Source: Agapanthus africanus | Lineage: Eukaryota; Streptophyta; Magnoliopsida; Asparagales; Amaryllidaceae | Reading direction: 5' to 3' | Assembly: GCA_030015575.1 (NCBI GenBank) | Contig: JASDDO010000026.1 | Span: 189,621,739 to 189,685,738 of the forward strand | Length of the DNA: 64,000 nt | In this document: piece by piece, positions 46,228-56,639 of the stretch | Position numbering within the stretch: position 1 is the first letter of the stretch | Layout of the letters: every line of letters begins with the position of its first letter | Notes under the pieces: generated by a model | The model's input: only the letters and a program-made list of their open reading frames with translations | Database searches by the model: none | Told to the model about the DNA's origin: nothing | Position numbers and translations under genes: made by a program

Positions 46228-48369
46228 TGTTAGTGTATATGCCCTAGAGGCCATTACTGTATCATACTAGTTTGTATATTACTTAATGGAAGCTTGGGAT
46301 ATTCACCTTGTATATACAATCTTGCTCAAAATAGTAGTATGCTACTTGGTTTGTTTCTACTTCAATGTGTACATGTGTTTATTTTAGTATATCGCCTATA
46401 CACATTAGTGGAGCCCTTAGGATCCTTGCTTGATTACCAGCGTTGTGATGGCAGTCACACTAGTGGGGCTGGGTAATCTATAAGCACATCCTTATGCAGG
46501 TCCCTGGTCGCAGGACTATCGAGACAGGGCATCGATACTCCGGAGTAGACTAGCGCATGCGCTTCTCATCCCAGTGTGGGAGACGGTCTGTCCCACAGCC
46601 GTCGGTACGTCGTACTTGAGATAGTATGCGGGTTCTCGTTGGGTTACGAGTACACTGGACAGGACTCGTCGGGATCTGACTAGTTGGTATTATGCCTATC
46701 GTCAGTTATCAGTTCCCAGGTGACATGAGTACAGCTTAGTCCGCCGACTTGACACTGTCACTTCGCCTCGAGTGTGTTCCCACTGTACTTTGATTACTAC
46801 CCTACCACGGCTCAAAGGAGTCGTGCAAACAGGTGGTAGTTGGGTGCAGTCCCGAAGCACTTGGAGGCAGTGACGGTTAGACAGGATTCGTCTCTCCCGG
46901 TATTGGGGGTTGACATCGCGCTATGTCTAGGAGAGCCATTACACGAGTAGTCCCTGGCCAGGGCAAACGAGATATACTGGTAGGCTTCCAGTGTTATCTC
47001 AGGGTGTTTTGGGCTTCACTCCGACACGACTTGTACCGCTATTGGGGGACTGACGTTTACCGCCCCCTAGGCCCGCCATGCGAGGTATCAGACGAACAGA
47101 CCGGACTGTACGGAGAATGTCACATTCAAGCTCAGTAGGAGTTCAGATGGGTTTCGCCTCGTCAGTCTTCTTGTCGGTATCTACCTGGGGACCGTTACGC
47201 ACAGCTAGTGCCGCTTGCGGTCTGTGGTTAAACCCACTGCCAGCGTAGTGTCGAGTCTTTAGAGTCCCACACAGAAAGCTATTCGCCTTTTGGCAAAAGA
47301 GTAGAGGTCGCATGGTTTTGCGACAGGGTTCAGTCACATCCGTGCACTTGTGCACGGTTAGTGTCCGGACAGTTTACACTAGCGGGCTTTGGTTTAAGCC
47401 AGATCATAGTGTACGTATTGGGATTGGTTTTATCCAGTTTGCATCCGCGTTCCTCGGAACGCGGATGCGGGTGTGTATGCACAGTTGTCGGAGAGAAAGA
47501 GGCAGAGGATTCTCATTAGGGTTGTTGACCGTTGACTGTTGACTATTGACTTTTTGCTCAACCCTAATGAGAATATGATATATATATATATATATATATA
47601 TATTTAGCAATAATATTAACTAAGTATTATAGTGACATGGTTGTTGGAGGGTTGACTTTGTTGACTTATTGACCGGTTGACTAGGTTGGACTAGTTGACC
47701 ATCATCATCACAATGGTTGTCATATTCATGCAAAGACTTTTGCTTGCTTGTTGTAGTTTGCAAAATGAGTGCATGGAAATGATATTGCCTTTGTCATGAT
47801 ATGAACCATCACATAATAATTGGTTGACATTATGGCTAATGATGCTTTTGGATTATGGGAGGATGAAAGACAAAAGAGAGGCTCATTCTTGCTTGACCTT
47901 TCTCTCTCTTGGTTTTGAGCTCTCATGCTCTTGCTCTCACCCTCTTCCTCTTGCTCTCTCTCTTTAGTCTATGGTTCACTTGTCTCATGTGTTGAGAAGC
48001 AAGAACCATAGATCAAAATCCCAACATACTCTTCTCTACTCATTCTAGCTCACAAGGCCTAGCAAGCCAAGTGATCTAGTTTCTTCAAAGTCCGAAGAAC
48101 AAGCCAAAGGTAGAAGCTTTCGGGTGGATCCATCTTCGACGCAAGGAGACGACGAGGTGAGGCCGATCCGAACTCCGGGACGAGTTGAAGAAGAAGGAGT
48201 TCAAGAAAGGTATAGCCCCCTTAACCGAGTAGGTAAACTCTTGTTAGGTTGTTAGTTAGCAGTTTAACAAATATTCGGGTTTTGAGTCCATGTTACCGCC
48301 TCTAAGAAAATCGTTTTTCACCAAATTCCGCAAGCCCGTAAGTACCGGGAGAGGTAGCATGGACTTACA
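46228..48369 (+). repeat. Element D, 5' LTR (2,142 bp)
   Basis: This LTR runs from TGTTAG to TTACA and matches 54231-56389 with roughly 1.5-2% differences by eye. It carries a perfect 12-bp hairpin GCATCCGCGTTC-CTCG-GAACGCGGATGC (47441-47468), a GTGCAC-TT-GTGCAC hairpin near 47340-47360 and an (AT)n run near 47577-47603. Confidence 0.95.
47441..47468 (+). other. LTR hairpin, element D
   Basis: A perfect 12-bp stem with a CTCG loop; in the 3' LTR (55464-55491) the loop is CTCA. Counterparts in B (11295-11322, 19377-19404) and C (27363-27391, 35148-35176) have different stem sequences that still pair. Confidence 0.8.
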
Positions 48370-48370
48370 G

Positions 48371-48382
48371 TGGTATCAGAGC
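48371..48382 (+). other. Element D primer-binding site
   Basis: TGGTATCAGAGC lies one base after the 5' LTR, the initiator tRNA-Met type. Confidence 0.92.
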
Positions 48383-48577
48383 CTAGTTAAACTCTATCTA
48401 ACATGTTAGCAAAGTAGCTAGAAGATCGATCAAAGAAAAAGTCGCAAAACGAACCCCGTTTTTTAAACTTTCTGTCGATTTTAAAAGTGCTGGAAATTTT
48501 TTTTGAGATACACCTAAAATCGACTCAGGGTTTTCTGAAGAAACTGCAAAAATTTGACCCCCTAACTCGATCAAAGC

Positions 48578-48623
48578 GCCGCGGTTCCGCGGCGGGAGCA
48601 AGCTCCCGCAGCGGAACCGCGGC
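48578..48623 (+). other. GC-rich leader hairpin, element D
   Basis: Arms 48578-48599 and 48602-48623 (22 nt) pair with one G-A mismatch around AA. The inner stem CGGGAGC/GCTCCCG replaces CAATAGC/GCTATTG of B on both sides. Confidence 0.85.
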
Positions 48624-49395
48624 CGAGTTGACTCGGTCATGGGGTTTCTTCTTTGCAGTTTGCTCATAGGGGTATTTTGGGATTTTTAGAATATATATTT
48701 TCTGCCCAGATTTTCCTGAACGAAAATTTTATTTTTGGGGTCCTGAAAATCCGTATTTTTTATCGAACTTCTAAAAGACTTAAGCTCACGTGTTTTTCTG
48801 TGATGTGATATTTGTATTGAACGTCTGCTAATCGCTATATGTCGATTAGTGGGGGTTATACAAATCTATGATCTGTAATGTTATTGGAATGTGTATATGA
48901 ATTCATTGGATTGTCGCGGGTGAATAGCCGGGGGTTGTGAGACGAGAGTTTTCTTTTCTTTCAATTCATGTAAATTTGTAAATTGATGTAATAATTATTT
49001 GTATGGCCGCACAACCGGGTCGGGGTTGTAGCCGTCATTGTATAATTTATTTTTACTATTTTTGCTCCTAGGATAGACCCATGGAGGGGGTGCACAAACT
49101 ACCGGGTATGCCGAAGTGCCGAGTGGCCTACTCACGGGGATGAGGGAGGTTGCTTCGCTTTGGGTACTTGGCGGGTAGTTTGCCGCACCCGTAGGGGTCT
49201 TGGGTGGGGTATTGCCTATTCACCGCGACCGTGTAATCTGCTTTTCGTTACAGGCTCGTACGAATTGCGGATTCCTAGTATATCCAATGTATTCATCTGT
49301 GATCTGAAATGGCTATCATTGCAGTATATCTATATATGATATTATTTAGGCGTTGCTTATGTTTTACAGCCGCGCTAGCCCAGCCCCCGCTCTGT

Positions 49396-49416
49396 CGTTA
49401 GTTAAGTAACCTAACG
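49396..49416 (+). other. CGTTAG hairpin in conserved leader block, element D
   Basis: CGTTAG (49396-49401) pairs with CTAACG (49411-49416) inside a block of about 110 bp conserved with A, B and E. Confidence 0.55.
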
Positions 49417-49774
49417 GGTAATGACGGGGTCTCGTGGCGAATGCGAATGGCATAAGCGTACGTCATATTTTGGTTGTTTTCTGCAATGGTAGGATTAAAT
49501 GATGGGACGCATTAAAAGAACTAATGCAAGAATATCACGCATTAAAAGAACTAATGCAAGAAAATAAACCAAGTTAAAATCGTTGGAACACTTTCGGAAA
49601 ACCACTCGGTTCTTTTCAAAACTAACTTTTAAATGCGGAGCTTAAGCCACTCCTTTTAAAAGCTATCTCGTTCCATCGATTATATCAAGTTCACTACGTT
49701 CAAGGTTTCGCCAAAACCATTCGTAGCCCTCCGTCGTTTCGTATGAATATTCAATAGTATTCAAGCTATGTTTG

Positions 49775-49966
49775 TTGACCTTCGTCAAGGCATAGTGATT
49801 GGTAGCTGTTGGGTGTTCATATGTAGCATAGATAGATGCGTTGGTTTGGGACAGTCGTATTACCTTGTTGACCTTCGTCAAGGGTATATACGGGTGGGTT
49901 CAAATTAACCTGGATAATGACGGGTAGAACTTGACATGTGACTTATGATTTGTTGACCTTCGTCAA
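49775..49966 (+). repeat. Three TTGAC-CTTC-GTCAA hairpins, element D
   Basis: Copies at 49775-49788, 49868-49881 and 49953-49966 are identical, including the CTTC loop, followed by GG. Spacings are 93 and 85 bp. Confidence 0.8.
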
Positions 49967-50237
49967 GGTCATAAGAGCATGGGGCAAAAATCCACATCGG
50001 GAGTTTCAAAAGAACTGAAACTTGCTAGCGTTGCATACCATTTGGAGCGTGATGATTCTGGTAGGATTCCTTCAGTTTTGTCACGCAATGATATTTGGAT
50101 CCCGATCCTACTGTGAGTATATGCTACTCCTCGGGAAATTTCTCACTTAACGATCAATGCTATAAACCAAGTAGGTGTCTAGAAAGGTGTTAGCGGGGCT
50201 ACGCCCACAGGGAAAAGAGGTTATTTAATTAAGGAAC

Positions 50238-50252
50238 TTCGCGAAAGCGTTG
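50238..50252 (+). other. GNRA-tetraloop hairpin, element D leader
   Basis: A CGC-GAAA-GCG core with flanking partial pairing, inside the segment 50161-50310 conserved with A, B and E. Confidence 0.55.
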
Positions 50253-50433
50253 GAAAACCTTCCTCGAAGTATCGACACTAGCCTGGCTGAACGGTTAAGC
50301 ATGAATTGTACGGTGAGATTGATCCTGACTAATTCTTCCTTTTTGGTTTTGAGGAGGGATTCGAGAGACAGTGGGAGCCATCCTGTTTAGACAAATTAAA
50401 AACCACTCTAAACTTGCAAGAGCATCATGCTGA

Positions 50434-50462
50434 GTGTTTTCTTCTCTCTCTCTTAATTGCAG
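50434..50462 (+). other. Candidate 3' splice acceptor before gag, element D
   Basis: TTTTCTTCTCTCTCTCTTAA is followed by TTGCAG ending at 50462, an excellent plant acceptor-like sequence. It comes 7 nt before the ancestral gag start position (GTG 50470-50472). Splicing is inferred. Confidence 0.45.
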
Positions 50463-50469
50463 CGACCCA

Positions 50470-52260
50470 GTGACCGCACCTAGGTTACATCTAGATAATA
50501 AAATGACTGAACCTGACTGTTATGACTGGCAAAGGTCTGTCCAGATGTCCATTACCCATGACAAGCTGGGACACCTCTTAACTAATCAAACCCCTGCTGT
50601 CTCAGGTCCAGTTTCCCATGTCACGAATGTTTACATCCAAAAGACATCGGAAAAGGATTGTGCGAAAGCCAAGTGCCTCGTGTTAGCCTCAGTTGATGGT
50701 GCAAACCAGGGGCAGCATGAGAAGATGGACTCAGTTTCTATCTTCCTCCATAACAAAGATTTATATGGAGAGCAATCTCGTATCGCAAGATATGAGACTT
50801 CGAACGAATTGCTTCAAGCGAGGTTGGCTGTCGGGTCATCTGTAAGGGACAACGTCCTTACAGAGACTGGCTATTTTAATCTCACGGACCTGGAGACCAC
50901 GTTGAAGAATGGGTCAAGTACTGACTTAATTCTACAGTCCCTGTCCTCTGCTTATACCCTGAAAGAAACCAGGGAAGAAAAAGGAAAAGCAAGGGCAAAA
51001 GTTTCAGGACTGGATATGGTTAAAGAGGGACGTTCCTATTGTAACGGGAATGAACATTGGCAGAAGGATTGCAGGGCTTGCAAAGCCAGTAGCCAGAATT
51101 CGAAGCATGTTGTGGCTTCGGCTTCGAGTGTGTTTGTAATAGAGAACTGTTTGTCAGTTAACCCTACTTCCTGGGTATTGGATACCGGATCAGGATCTCA
51201 CATCTGTAATTCGTTACAGGCTCTGAGAAATCGTAGGGTTATCAGGAAAGGTGATATGACTCTCAGGGTTGCTAACGGAATGAGCATGGATGCTGTATCC
51301 GTAGGGGAATATCACCTAGGACTGACAACTGGGCAGATATTGATTCTGCGTAACTGTTTGTATGTACCAGGTGCGACTTGTAATATCATATCTGTATCCT
51401 TACTTTCTAAGGAAGGATATGAATTTACTTTTGTAAGCGATGTAGTACACATCCACCTAAATCAAGTTCTGATTGGGTCAGGTACATTACAGAACGGAAT
51501 ATACGTGTTAAATCAAGCTCAGATTTTCAGTGTCCAGAACACACTTAAAAGAAAGTCTCCGGAAACAAATCAGGCTTTCTTATGGCATTGTAGACTGGGT
51601 CACATTAATGAGACACGATTAACTAAGTTACATAAAGAAGGGTACTTGAATCCGTTCGAGTATCAGTCTTATGCCACTTGTGAATCTTGTCTCATGGGAA
51701 AGATGACAAAGACTCCGTTCACTGGACGCGGAGAAAGAGCGAGCAAGCTCTTGGGACTCATACACAGTGATGTGTGTGGTCCAATGTCTACACATGCGCG
51801 AAGTGGTTATTCATACTTCATTACTTTCACAGATGATTTCTCTAGGTATGGACATGTCTTCTTAATGAAGCACAAATCCGAGGCCTTTTGGAAATTTCAA
51901 GAATACAAGAATGAAGTTGAAAAACAAACCGGCAAAAGTATCGAGATTCTAAGATCGGATCGAGGTGGAGAATACTTGAGTGCCGAGTTTCTGGGCTACT
52001 TAAAAGAGAATGGAATTCTCTCTCAACTTACTCCTCCATACACACCACAACACAACGGTGTATCGGAAAGGCGGAATCGGACCCTATTGGATATGGTTCG
52101 TTCCATGATGAGTAAGGCTGAGTTACCGCGATCTTTCTGGGGTTATACACCAGAAGCAGCTGCATATCTCTTGAACAAGGCTCCAACCAAGACTGTGCCT
52201 ACCACCCCATATCAGATGTGGAGTGGAAAGAAACCCTGTCTTAAGTATCTTAAGGTATGA
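50470..52260 (+). CDS. Element D Gag-protease-integrase part of gag-pol (nonsense at 52258)
   Basis: This is the first part of the copia polyprotein. The reading frame is open from 50434, but that stretch is the splice-like tract. The position matching B's ATG is GTG at 50470, so the original start is lost; the next in-frame ATG is 50503. Counting residues from 50434: Gag to about 215, with a damaged zinc knuckle (Arg200 for the first Cys; then Cys203, His208, Cys213) and about 60 residues fewer than B; protease DTGSGS at 250; integrase finger from His385; catalytic D446, D509, E545 with the copia D-x35-E spacing. A TGG to TGA change ends it at 52258-52260. A second stop (TAA, 52312-52314) follows in the same frame. 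Confidence 0.9.
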   Translation: MTAPRLHLDNKMTEPDCYDWQRSVQMSITHDKLGHLLTNQTPAVSGPVSHVTNVYIQKTSEKDCAKAKCLVLASVDGANQGQHEKMDSVSIFLHNKDLYGEQSRIARYETSNELLQARLAVGSSVRDNVLTETGYFNLTDLETTLKNGSSTDLILQSLSSAYTLKETREEKGKARAKVSGLDMVKEGRSYCNGNEHWQKDCRACKASSQNSKHVVASASSVFVIENCLSVNPTSWVLDTGSGSHICNSLQALRNRRVIRKGDMTLRVANGMSMDAVSVGEYHLGLTTGQILILRNCLYVPGATCNIISVSLLSKEGYEFTFVSDVVHIHLNQVLIGSGTLQNGIYVLNQAQIFSVQNTLKRKSPETNQAFLWHCRLGHINETRLTKLHKEGYLNPFEYQSYATCESCLMGKMTKTPFTGRGERASKLLGLIHSDVCGPMSTHARSGYSYFITFTDDFSRYGHVFLMKHKSEAFWKFQEYKNEVEKQTGKSIEILRSDRGGEYLSAEFLGYLKENGILSQLTPPYTPQHNGVSERRNRTLLDMVRSMMSKAELPRSFWGYTPEAAAYLLNKAPTKTVPTTPYQMWSGKKPCLKYLKV

Positions 52261-52329
52261 GGATGTCCAGCTTTTGTAAAAAAGCAGCAAGCGGACAAGC
52301 TCGAGGCACGCTAAGTACTGTGTAAGTTT

Positions 52330-54273
52330 GTGGGATACCCAAAGAACTCCAGAGGGTATCTTTTCTATTCCGCAGAAGAACAAAAAGTTTTTGTTTCTCC
52401 GCATGCCCACTTCTTGGAAACTGAATTTTTGGAAAATCAGATAAGTGGGGGCGCAATAGAACTGGAAGAAATTCCAGAACCACAGGCTGTTACTGAAAGC
52501 TTGGATGAACCAGACGTTTCAAGAGAACCGGACATTCCTATGCCGCTCCGCAGAAGTAGTAGGCAGTCTCATCCGCCCGAGAGATACTACGGTTTTCTCA
52601 TAGACGGGGATAGAGAGGATTGCACCATGGATTATGGTGAGCCTACTAGCTTCCACCAAGCCATTCAGAGCGGTGACTCGGCAAAATGGCTGGATGCAAT
52701 GCGGACCAAGATGGAGTCCATGTACACCAACAAAGTTTGGACTTTGGACTTTGCTCCAGAAGGGGTAAAACCCGTAGGCTGCAAATGGATCTTCAGAAAG
52801 AAGATTGGTGTAGATGGGCTGGTTGAAACCTATAAAGCTAGGCTCGTTGCAAAGGGTTTTCGTCAAAGACCTGGTTTGGACAATGACGAGACCTTTTCTC
52901 CGGTGGCCATGCTTAAATCCATTCGGATCCTTGTTGCCATTGCTGCCTTCCACGATTATGAAATCTGGCAGATGGACGTAAAGACGGCTTTTCTAAATGG
53001 AAATTTGGAAGAGTGCGTCTATATGGATCAGCCAGAGGGATTCAATCAGAGTGGGAGCAGCGGTAAAGTGTGCAAATTGCTCAAGTCCATCTATGGACTC
53101 AAGCAGGCATCGCGGAGTTGGAACATCTGCTTTGATGATACTGTCAAAGAATTCGACATTGTCAAAAACCCAGATGAACCATGCATTTACAGTAAGATTG
53201 TAGGGAGAAATGTGGCATTCCTCGTCTTGTATGTCGATGACATTCTCCTAATAGGAAATGATATTCCTATGCTACAGTCAGTCAAAGGATTCTTATCGCA
53301 GAGGTTCTCCATGAAAGACCTGGGCGATGCCAACTACATTCTGAGGATCCAGATCTATCGTGATAGATCTAAGAGGATGTTGGGACTTTCACAGTCAAGG
53401 TACATCGACACCATACTGAAACGATTCAGTATGGAAGATTCCAAGCGCGGTAATCTACCGGCTTGTCACGGAATCACCCTCTCCAAAGAGATGTCTCCCA
53501 AGACTGATTTGGAAAGGGCTCGCATGTCAACAATACCCTACGCATCTGCGGTAGGCTCTATTATGTATGCGATGTTGTGTACCAGACCAGATGTAGCATA
53601 CGCATTGAGCGTTGTAAGCCGGTATCAGTCGAACCCAGGGGAGAAACACTGGATAGCAGTAAAGAACATTCTCAAGTACCTGAGAAGGACTAAGGAGATG
53701 TTCTTGGTGTATGACGGAAAAGACCTCCAGATTGAGGCCTTTGCTGACTCCAGCTTCCAGAGTGATAAGGATGACAACAAGTCCATGTCGGGTTATGTCT
53801 TTACCCTCAATGGAGGGGCGGTTTGCTGGAAGAGTTCCAAGCAGGAAACCGTTGCTGACTCAACTATGGAAGCGGAGTACATAGCTGCTTGCGATGCCGC
53901 AAAGGAAGCTGTCTGGATGAAGAAGTTCCTCATGGAACTTCAGGTGGTTCGTACCAGTGTTGATCCAATACCGCTGTATTGTGACAACAACGGCGCTATA
54001 GCTTTAGCGAAGGAACCCAGGTCCCATCAGAAGTCCAGGCATATTTTGAGGCGGTACCACCTGATCAGGGAGATCATTGATCGCCAGGAGATCGAGGTAA
54101 AGAGAGTAAATTCAGAAGATAACACTGCAGATCCACTCAAGAAGGCCCTACCCCAGACTCAGTTCGAGCGGCTAATCGAGATGATAGGTTTTCGATACGC
54201 CAGTACATGGCCTAAGTGCAAGTGGGAGATTGTTAGTGTATATGCCCTAGAGGCCATTACTGTATCATACTAG
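52330..54273 (+). CDS. Element D RT-RNase H part of gag-pol (647 aa)
   Basis: This is in the same frame as the upstream part, separated by two stops only. Its ATG at 52330 is internal. RT shows WQMDVKTAFLNG (Asp216) and YVDDILLIGND (Asp303, Asp304). RNase H shows AFADSS (Asp473), MEAEYIAA (Glu514) and CDNNGAIAL (Asp552). All expected catalytic acids are present. B's stop after RYASTWP is changed from TAG to AAG here, so the frame runs through the PPT and 43 bp into the 3' LTR. Low interruption suggests a fairly recent insertion. An independent open product is doubtful without readthrough. Confidence 0.92.
   Translation: MGYPKNSRGYLFYSAEEQKVFVSPHAHFLETEFLENQISGGAIELEEIPEPQAVTESLDEPDVSREPDIPMPLRRSSRQSHPPERYYGFLIDGDREDCTMDYGEPTSFHQAIQSGDSAKWLDAMRTKMESMYTNKVWTLDFAPEGVKPVGCKWIFRKKIGVDGLVETYKARLVAKGFRQRPGLDNDETFSPVAMLKSIRILVAIAAFHDYEIWQMDVKTAFLNGNLEECVYMDQPEGFNQSGSSGKVCKLLKSIYGLKQASRSWNICFDDTVKEFDIVKNPDEPCIYSKIVGRNVAFLVLYVDDILLIGNDIPMLQSVKGFLSQRFSMKDLGDANYILRIQIYRDRSKRMLGLSQSRYIDTILKRFSMEDSKRGNLPACHGITLSKEMSPKTDLERARMSTIPYASAVGSIMYAMLCTRPDVAYALSVVSRYQSNPGEKHWIAVKNILKYLRRTKEMFLVYDGKDLQIEAFADSSFQSDKDDNKSMSGYVFTLNGGAVCWKSSKQETVADSTMEAEYIAACDAAKEAVWMKKFLMELQVVRTSVDPIPLYCDNNGAIALAKEPRSHQKSRHILRRYHLIREIIDRQEIEVKRVNSEDNTADPLKKALPQTQFERLIEMIGFRYASTWPKCKWEIVSVYALEAITVSY
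54214..54230 (+). other. Element D polypurine tract
   Basis: AAGTGCAAGTGGGAGAT lies directly before the 3' LTR and is overlapped by the extended pol frame. Confidence 0.85.
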
Positions 54274-56389
54274 TTTGTATATTACTTAATGGAAGCTTGG
54301 GATATTCACCTTGTATATACAATCTTGCTCAAAATAGTAGTATGCTACTTGGTTTGTTTCTACTTCAATGTGTACATGTGTTTATTTTAGTATATCGCCT
54401 ATACACATTAGTGGAGCCCTTAGGATCCTTGCTTGATTACCAGCGTTGTGATGGCAGTCACACTAGTGGGGCTGGGTAATCTATAAGCACATCCTTATGC
54501 AGGTCCCTGGTCACAGGACTATCGAGACAGGACATCGATACTCCGGAGTAGACTAGCGCATGCGCTTCTCATCCCAGTGTGGGAGACGGTCTGTCCCACA
54601 GCTGTCGGTACGTCGTACTTGAGATAGTATGCGGGTGCTCGTTGGGTTACGAGTACACTGGACAGGACTCGTCGGGAACTAACTAGTTGGTATTATGCCT
54701 ATCGTCAGTTATCAGTTCCCAGGTGACATGAGTACAGCTTAGTCCGCCGACTTGACACTGTCACTTCGCCTCGAGTGTGTTCCCACTGTACTTTGATTAC
54801 TACCCTACCACGGCTCAAAGGAGTCGTGCAAACAGGTGGTAGTTGGGTGCAGTCCCGAAGCACTTGGAGGCAGTGACGGTTAGACAGGATTCGTCTCTCC
54901 CGGTATTGGGGGTTAACATCGCGCTGTGTCTAGGAGAGCCATTACACGAGTAGTCCCTGGCCAGGGCAAACGAGATATACTGGTAGGCTTCCAGTGTTAT
55001 CTCAGGGTGTTTTGGGCTTCACTCCGACACGACTTGTACCGCTATTGGGGGACTGACGTTTACCGCCCCCTAGGCCCGCCATGCGATGTATCAGACGAAC
55101 AGACCGGACTGTACGGAGAATGTCACATTCAGGCTCAGTAGGAGTTCAGATGGGTTTCGCCTCGTCAGTCTTCTTGTCGGTATCTACTTGGGGACCGTTA
55201 CGCACAGGTAGTGCCGCTTGCGGTCTATGGTTAAACCCACTGCCAGCGTAGTGTCGAGTCTTTAGAGTCCCACACAGAAAGCTATTCGCCTTTAGGCAAA
55301 AGAGTAGAGGTCGCATGGTTTTGCGACAGGTCGCATGGTTTTGCGACAGGGTTCAGTCACATCCGTGCACTTGTGCACGGTTAGTGTCCGGACAGTTTAC
55401 ACTAGCGGGCTTTGGTTTAAGCCAGATCCTAGTGTACGTATTGGGATTGGTTTTATCCAGTTTGCATCCGCGTTCCTCAGAACGCGGATGCGGGTGTGTA
55501 TACACAGTTGACGGAGAGACAGATGCAGAGGATTCTCATTAGGGTTGTTGACCGTTGACTGTTGACTATTGACTTTTTGCTCAACCCTAATGAGAATGTG
55601 ATATATATATATATATTTAGCAATAATATTAATTAAGTATTATAGTGACATGGTTGTTGGAGGGTTGACTTTGTTGACTTGTTGATTTTGTTGACCGGTT
55701 GACTAGGTTGGACTAGTTGACCATCATCATCACAATGGTTGTCATTTTCATGCAAAGACTTTTGCTTGCTTGTTGTAGTTTGCAAAATGAGTGCATGGAA
55801 ATGATATTGCCTTGTCATGATATGAACCATCACATAATACTTTGTTGACATTATGGCTAATGATGCTTTTGCATTATGAGAGGGTGAAAGACAAAAGAGT
55901 GGCTCATTCTTGCTTGACCTTTCTCTCTCTTGGTTTTGAGCTCTCATGCTCTTACTCTCACCCTCTTCCTCTTGCTCTCTCTCTTTAGTCTATGGTTCAC
56001 TTGTCTCATGTGTTGAGAAGCAAGAACCATAGAGCAAAATCCCAACATACTCTTATCTACTCATTCTAGCTCACAAGGCCTAGCAAGCCAAGTGATCTAG
56101 TTTCTTCAAAGTCCGAAGAACAAGCCAAAGGTAGAAGCTTTCGGGTGGATCCATCTTCGACGCAAGGAGACGACGAGGTGAGGCCGATCCGAACTCCGGG
56201 ACGAGTTGAAGAAGAAGGAGTTCAAGAAAGGTATAGCCCCCTTAACCAGTAGGTAAACTCTTGTTAGGTTGTTAGTTTGCAGTTTAACAAAGATCCGGGT
56301 TTTGAGTCCATGTTACCGCCACTAAGAAAATCGTTTTTCACCAAATTCCGCAAGCCCGTAAGTACCGGGAGAGGTAGCATGGACTTACA
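54231..56389 (+). repeat. Element D, 3' LTR (2,159 bp)
   Basis: This is the partner of 46228-48369. It has a 20-bp tandem duplication (TCGCATGGTTTTGCGACAGG, 55311-55350) absent from the 5' LTR and a shorter (AT)n run. TSD GTATG is present on both sides (46223-46227 and 56390-56394), so D is a clean insertion of 10,162 bp. Confidence 0.95.
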
Positions 56390-56607
56390 GTATGATCCGC
56401 ATCATAGTCCAGGTAGTCAAGTACACATCCTAAGGGCTTTACCAACATGTAACAGAGAGACAATCAGTATACACGTTAAGGTAAAGAGTAACCAGATAGC
56501 ATACTATCATGTCGAGCAAGAAAGTCCTCCCTATATATGTCCCAGCATCCACTACAATATACATCCTATGTACAGTAATGGCCTCTAGAGCATACATATA
56601 ACTAACA
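56390..56607 (-). repeat. Element E, 3' LTR, second part
   Basis: This resumes E's LTR after D, starting with the second GTATG copy and ending CTAACA (56602-56607). Joined to 44218-46227, it gives a full A-family LTR of about 2.2 kb. Confidence 0.92.
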
Positions 56608-56623
56608 ATCTCCCACTTGCACT
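56608..56623 (-). other. Element E polypurine tract
   Basis: In element orientation it reads AGTGCAAGTGGGAGAT, next to the 3' LTR, as in A and D. Confidence 0.85.
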
Positions 56624-56639
56624 AGGGCCATCTGTAGCA

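Larger units (their letters stand above)
48383..50462 (+). other. Element D untranslated leader (about 2.1 kb)
   Basis: Same module order as B: GC hairpin (48578-48623), CGTTAG block (49396-49416), three TTGAC hairpins (49775-49966), GNRA hairpin (50238-50252) and a pyrimidine tract ending in AG (50461-50462). A GCATTAAAAGAACTAATGCAAGAA segment is duplicated in tandem near 49508-49560. No coding sequence is supported. Confidence 0.75.

Noticed and set aside
52519-52953. 144-codon - strand ORF
   Set aside because: Antisense shadow of D pol.
54231-54273. Env-like or extra domain after RNase H in D
   Set aside because: The extension is just readthrough of a lost stop into PPT and LTR; no membrane or coiled-coil segment is present.
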